Of a stretch of 37,471 bases of DNA, positions 34,790 through 37,471 are shown in pieces. The stretch lies in contig CAIMFH010000128.1 in NCBI GenBank assembly GCA_903840265.1, positions 1 to 37,471 of the forward strand. The letters run 5' to 3'. How positions within the stretch are numbered: the first letter of the stretch is position 1; each line of letters begins with the position of its first letter. This DNA is from an uncultured Schlesneria sp. Its GTDB lineage: Bacteria; Planctomycetota; Planctomycetia; Planctomycetales; Planctomycetaceae. The translations under genes were made by a program, and so were the position numbers. Under the pieces are notes generated by a model. That model made no database searches. It worked only from the letters and a program-made list of their open reading frames with translations, and was not told where the DNA came from.

Positions 34790-35416
34790 ATGACCCATTT
34801 CACCGTCGGCATTATCGTCCCGCAGGACAAGCTGCCCCAGATCCAGTCTTTCATCTGCCACCAGATGCGACCCTATGACCACAGCATCACGGTAGAACCT
34901 TATGTCTGCTACTCCCTCGACATGGCCCAGGCCGAAATCGACCGTGACATTTGTCAGATGGAGCAGGTCGTCGCACATCAAGACCCGAACTACCGTCTCG
35001 ACAACTGCCGCGAACGCCTCGCCAGACTCCGACTCACGACACCAGAAGACCGTTATCGCGAGTACGCTCAAACGCACGAGCACTTCAATGCTCAGGGTGA
35101 GCCACTCAGCACATACAACCCAGACGGCAAATGGGATTGGTGGGTCGTCGGTGGCCGCTGGAATGGCTGGGTTACGGGCAACAAAAGCGACAGTCGTGAT
35201 TTGGTCGAGGACAATCTCGCGCCGGTCGAACAGGCGATCCAACGCGGCGTGATCCCGCACGCGATCATCACGCCTGATGGCCAGTGGCATGAACACGGAA
35301 AACTCGCTTGGTGGGCCATCGTGTTCACCGAGAACGAAGACTGGAGCGCCCAAGCGAAGGAAATTCTCTCCGGATACCCCGGTCACCAGTTGCTCATCCT
35401 CGATGCTCACATCTAA
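34790..35416 (+). CDS. Hypothetical 208-aa protein
   Basis: A soluble protein of no recognised family. The N-terminus HFTVGIIVPQDKLPQIQSFICHQM looks like a beta-alpha-beta unit; the middle is acidic and helical (MAQAEIDRDICQMEQVVAHQDP), and a Trp-rich stretch WDWWVVGGRWNGWVTG sits near residues 118-133. The C-terminal part includes HAIITPDGQWHEHGKLAWWAIVF. GGGAGG precedes the start. The Trp/Gly-rich motif and the layout resemble proteins seen in phages and conjugative elements, but no function is claimed. Confidence 0.75.
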   Translation: MTHFTVGIIVPQDKLPQIQSFICHQMRPYDHSITVEPYVCYSLDMAQAEIDRDICQMEQVVAHQDPNYRLDNCRERLARLRLTTPEDRYREYAQTHEHFNAQGEPLSTYNPDGKWDWWVVGGRWNGWVTGNKSDSRDLVEDNLAPVEQAIQRGVIPHAIITPDGQWHEHGKLAWWAIVFTENEDWSAQAKEILSGYPGHQLLILDAHI

Positions 35417-35436
35417 CCCACGAAAGGAGTCACACC

Positions 35437-35628
35437 ATGCCAAAACTCAATCTGAGAAATTCGACGGATGCCGCCTTGGACGCATTTTGGGCAGTGATCG
35501 TGAACCGCTATCCCCAGGCGGTGACCGGCGATCTTTCACCCGGAGCAACCATCGCTCTGCAACTGGCCGCCGAGGATGCCGTCTACGAATGGATCGTGAG
35601 CAACGTCCCCGAGCAATTCAGAAAATAG
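35437..35628 (+). CDS. Hypothetical 63-aa protein
   Basis: A small helical protein (AALDAFWAVIVNRYPQAVTGDLSPGATIALQLAAEDAVYEWIVSNVPEQF). A perfect AAAGGAG lies eight bases before the ATG. It is part of the tight plus-strand operon, ending 11 bases before the methyltransferase-like gene. No family is recognised. Confidence 0.68.
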   Translation: MPKLNLRNSTDAALDAFWAVIVNRYPQAVTGDLSPGATIALQLAAEDAVYEWIVSNVPEQFRK

Positions 35629-35639
35629 GAGAATCAATC

Positions 35640-36416
35640 ATGCAGCACAAAACCATCAATCCGTTCTATGCCGCCCGCTTGCGGCACAGCGTCCCGACTC
35701 GCCCCGATGAACCATTCGCTCCGGTCTACGCCCGGCTCCCATTGGCACCGAGAAACGCGAGTCGCGTTCCGCATCTCACGAGTCTCTACCACTTCCACCG
35801 AGCCGGTGACTATGGCGACCGCAGTTACCCCGGAAACTGCGGCGGCAATCTCATCAAGGATTTATTGCTGTATTTCCGACCGACTCTCATTTGCGATCCG
35901 ATGGCCGGATCTGGCACTTGCCGTGATGTCTGTGATGAACTCGGCTTGCCCTGCTACTCGTGGGACATCCACCAGGGCTTTGACGCCTGCGATCCCACGG
36001 ACTTCTCGATGGAAGAGACCTTCGACTTCATCTGGTCACATCCCGCTTACTGGCGACAGAAGCTTTACGCCGATGATCCCCGCGACCTGTCGCGTTCGCC
36101 GACTCTGGAACACTTCCTCCGTCGTTACGGTCAATTCATTCGCAACAGTGCCCGTGCTCTCAAACCCGGCGGCAAGCTGGCGATCTTGATGGGCGATTAT
36201 AGTGATCGCACCGAGGGTTTCGTGCCCCTCACCTGGCACACGAAACGGCTTGCCTTCGCCGCCGGACTACGGCAATGTTGTACCGACATCATTCGCTTCA
36301 GCCACGGAGCCAGCAGTTCGCGAAAGGTCTATCGCTCGTCCTTCATTCCCGGTCTGCATGACACTTGCATGGTTTTCGAGCGACCGATCACGTCGCAGAA
36401 AGGAGGCCGCGTATGA
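35640..36416 (+). CDS. DNA methyltransferase-like protein with altered motif IV
   Basis: A 258-aa protein with the fold marks of an SAM-dependent DNA methylase. Motif I is DPMAGSGTC (86-94), the SAM-binding loop. Motif IV, usually (D/N/S)PP(Y/F), reads SHPAYW (133-138), so the second Pro is Ala. RALKPGGKLAILMGDY is a typical later segment, and the C-terminal part RFSHGASSSRKVYRSSFIPGLHD is characteristic of its subfamily. The protein lacks an obvious target recognition domain. AGGAG lies about nine bases before the ATG; the stop overlaps the next start as ATGA. It may methylate adenine or cytosine in the element's DNA, protect it from restriction, or have lost activity. There is no companion nuclease. 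Confidence 0.78.
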   Translation: MQHKTINPFYAARLRHSVPTRPDEPFAPVYARLPLAPRNASRVPHLTSLYHFHRAGDYGDRSYPGNCGGNLIKDLLLYFRPTLICDPMAGSGTCRDVCDELGLPCYSWDIHQGFDACDPTDFSMEETFDFIWSHPAYWRQKLYADDPRDLSRSPTLEHFLRRYGQFIRNSARALKPGGKLAILMGDYSDRTEGFVPLTWHTKRLAFAAGLRQCCTDIIRFSHGASSSRKVYRSSFIPGLHDTCMVFERPITSQKGGRV

Positions 36417-36742
36417 GCGAGACGTTCATCGAACTCACCGAAGACGACTTTGACGACCAGTATCCGCTGATTCCGAATCACATGAACCGGTCCGCAGGCT
36501 GGGCCATCGGCGATGACGGCGGATGCCTGTTCGAGACCTACGGCCAGGAGTTGGATTTCGTCAAGCGGCAGGATCGACGACGGGTCTGGACGCTCATCGA
36601 TGGCGACGACGGCGACTTGTACGTGGTCAGTGGGCTGCATCATTTCAACCGTGTGGGCTACCTGCTGAGTCGCGACCCGATCCCCGATGGCACGTTCATT
36701 CAAGTCCGGATTCCGATGGAAACCGACGACGAAGGAGCCTGA
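36413..36742 (+). CDS. Hypothetical 109-aa acidic protein
   Basis: An acidic protein coupled to the methyltransferase-like gene through ATGA, with AAAGGAGG upstream. Segments include FIELTEDDFDDQYPLIPNHMN, WAIGDDGGCLFETYGQEL, VWTLIDGDDGDLYVVSGLHHFNRVGYLLS and GTFIQVRIPME. It looks like a small beta-sheet domain; similar small proteins recur on proteobacterial conjugative plasmids as unknowns. Its strong negative charge could mimic DNA, which is a guess. Confidence 0.72.
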   Translation: MSETFIELTEDDFDDQYPLIPNHMNRSAGWAIGDDGGCLFETYGQELDFVKRQDRRRVWTLIDGDDGDLYVVSGLHHFNRVGYLLSRDPIPDGTFIQVRIPMETDDEGA

Positions 36743-36744
36743 CC

Positions 36745-36945
36745 ATGACCGTGTCAGACGACGATGACATTCTCGGCGAGTTGTTCCACGGTTGTGCCTT
36801 GGCAGCGTTCGTGGATCAGGCCATCGCAGAGGGAGGACCGCCCGATTGCGAAGCGACGCGCTGCCGGGCCTATCGGTACTACGAAGAAGCCCTGGCCGAA
36901 AAGAATGCCGCGAACCAGTCAGGGCTTGGTCCGGCATCGAAGTAG
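36745..36945 (+). CDS. Hypothetical 66-aa protein
   Basis: A short protein (start MTVSDDDDILGELFHGC, then AAFVDQAIAEGGPPDCEATRCRAYRYYEEALAEKNA), acidic at first and helical after. GAAGGAG lies about seven bases before the ATG. It starts 3 bases after the previous stop and closes the visible operon. No family recognised. Confidence 0.65.
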   Translation: MTVSDDDDILGELFHGCALAAFVDQAIAEGGPPDCEATRCRAYRYYEEALAEKNAANQSGLGPASK

Positions 36946-36986
36946 CCGGAACACGGCTGGTCGCAGGCGGACCGGGCAACTCAAGG

Positions 36987-37189
36987 CGGGGGGTGCATCC
37001 CCCGCAGCGTCAAGGATACCCTGCGGCGAGCGGTACGGCTCCTCCCCGATCTTCCGCGCTCGCAAAGCCTCGCTTGTGCAGACCGGGTGCCCCTCCATAC
37101 CGCTCGTCCTTGACTCCGCTCCCCCCTTTCACTTTGGGCTTTCGCCCCCCTTCCGCCGAAAAACGCTGTTCGCGTTTCGCGTAAGGGGG
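36987..37189 (-). ncRNA. Candidate structured RNA with pseudoknot
   Basis: Perfect pairings are GTCAAGGA (37009-37016) with TCCTTGAC (37107-37114) and CGAGCGGTA (37027-37035) with TACCGCTCG (37098-37106). Inside are CCCGATC/GACCGGG (37045-37051/37081-37087) and GCAAAGC with GCTTGTGC (37062-37079). CTGCGG in the bulge (37021-37026) can pair with CCGCAG (37002-37007), which crosses the first stem and makes a pseudoknot. CCCCCTT/AAGGGGG (37146-37189) with AAACGC/GCGTTT inside closes the other side. Read from the minus strand, the GGGC hairpin at 37136-37147 has a GAAA tetraloop, and the one mismatch becomes a U-G pair, so minus is preferred. Confidence 0.5.
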
Positions 37190-37440
37190 AACCACTCATT
37201 CAACATTCCGACCAAACGCACCGATGAGTCTCAACGAACCACCCGGCACGCCGCACCCGTTCGGGCATCGCGGCGACAATGCACAGAGATTCCGAAAGGG
37301 GCAGGCTGGTCGATGCCAGCCATTGCTCACTCCATGCTGCTCCTGTTCCAACTTTCTCTTCTCGCGGACCTCTCTCTCAGCCCCGCCGGGCCTTTAGTTC
37401 GGTGATGCTGAAGCCGCAGCCAGCTCATGCAAGCTGCCAA

Positions 37441-37467
37441 GACGGTTTCCCTGCGGGAGCCTCCGTC
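37441..37467 (+). terminator. Terminator-like hairpin at window end
   Basis: GACGG (37441-37445) pairs with CCGTC (37463-37467) and TCCC (37448-37451) with GGGA (37455-37458) around TGC. TTT follows, and the window ends before the tail can be judged. It might end the plus-strand operon or be a leader element of the next gene. Confidence 0.4.
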
Positions 37468-37471
37468 TTTC

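Larger units (their letters stand above)
23781..37471. mobile_element. Integrated conjugative or mobilizable element, left part, at tRNA-Pro
   Basis: The region from the tRNA-Pro 3' end to the window edge holds a serine recombinase at the border, an excisionase-like protein, a VirD4/TraG coupling protein, a ParB-like protein, a MobF relaxase-helicase and a compact operon of small genes. These are the marks of a self-transferable or mobilizable element. The left border is placed within the T arm or acceptor of the tRNA; the exact core cannot be fixed without the right copy. No second copy of the tRNA 3' end was found in the window, so the element continues beyond 37471. Genes for the type IV secretion channel are not seen here. 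Strong AAAGGAG-type ribosome binding sites are much more common here than in the flanking chromosome. Confidence 0.82.
36946..37471. other. Gene-free end region with strong structure
   Basis: Open frames on either strand here are rich in Arg, Pro and Ser and look like translations of structured non-coding DNA, so none is called. The left half carries the RNA-like structure at 36987-37189. The middle (37190-37440) has a short CCC/GGG hairpin around 37256-37265 but no clear gene. The far end holds a terminator-like hairpin. Confidence 0.5.

Noticed and set aside
36981-37199. 72-aa minus-strand open frame over the structured region
   Set aside because: Arg/Ser/Gly-rich translation with no ribosome binding site; the bases are better explained by paired RNA stems.
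37222-37241. Hammerhead-like core (CCGATGAG and CGAAC)
   Set aside because: Both conserved core strings are altered (CTGATGA and GAAA are required), and no cleavage-site stem was found.
36946-37405. Plus-strand frames continuing across the end region
   Set aside because: They are rich in Arg, Pro and Ser, cross several hairpins and have no start signal.
23781-37471. CRISPR array or cas genes
   Set aside because: No regularly spaced direct repeats or Cas motifs were seen anywhere in the window.

Overview
The window looks like a chromosome segment of a Planctomycetota bacterium carrying the left part of an integrated conjugative or mobilizable element. The planctomycete assignment rests on a DUF1549/DUF1553 protein followed by a DUF1501 protein, a Pls/PosA-type NRPS fused to membrane and beta-helix domains, and many ordinary genes with weak Shine-Dalgarno sequences. 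The genus cannot be set from this sequence alone.

Chromosomal part (1-23729). It opens with the 3' end of glgC, then a small membrane protein and a beta-ketoacyl synthase. A NodU/CmcH-type carbamoyltransferase follows with an SxtJ-like membrane protein and a protein built from two tandem copies of one unit. Next come rarA (mgsA), a TrkH-type potassium channel and a convergent MFS exporter. The exporter has an odd helix order: the TM6-loop-TM7 unit appears to lie between TM1 and TM2. After these come a lipoprotein with a Cys-rich C-terminus, a PaaK-like adenylate-forming enzyme, a DUF421 membrane protein, the DUF1549 and DUF1501 pair, a two-gene AtuA-type operon on the minus strand, and a 1330-residue NRPS-like gene.

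Junction (23671-23852). A tRNA-Pro(CGG) gene has a good sigma70-type promoter and a downstream terminator hairpin. A large serine recombinase gene reads leftward through that hairpin and ends inside the tRNA, so this is taken as the left end of the mobile element.

Mobile element (about 23781 to beyond 37471). The minus-strand group, in transcription order, holds a MobF relaxase-helicase, a 171-aa protein, a 578-bp gene-free stretch rich in hairpins, a small membrane protein, a ParB-like protein, a possible 23-aa peptide, a YkvA-like (DUF1232) membrane protein, a VirD4/TraG coupling protein, a 94-aa protein, an excisionase-like HTH protein, a 74-aa protein and the recombinase. The plus-strand group (34353-36945) has seven closely spaced genes with strong ribosome binding sites, including a methyltransferase-like protein with an altered motif IV. 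No type IV secretion channel genes are in the window and the right end is not seen, so ICE versus mobilizable element is open.

The most interesting non-coding signals are (a) 36987-37189, a compact set of nested stems with a pseudoknot-compatible pairing, probably an RNA read from the minus strand; (b) 34172-34324, a large inverted-repeat structure directly before the plus-strand operon, either a leader/attenuator or part of oriT; and (c) 30238-30393, a row of hairpins. All structures were found by eye; no folding, homology or covariation search was run.
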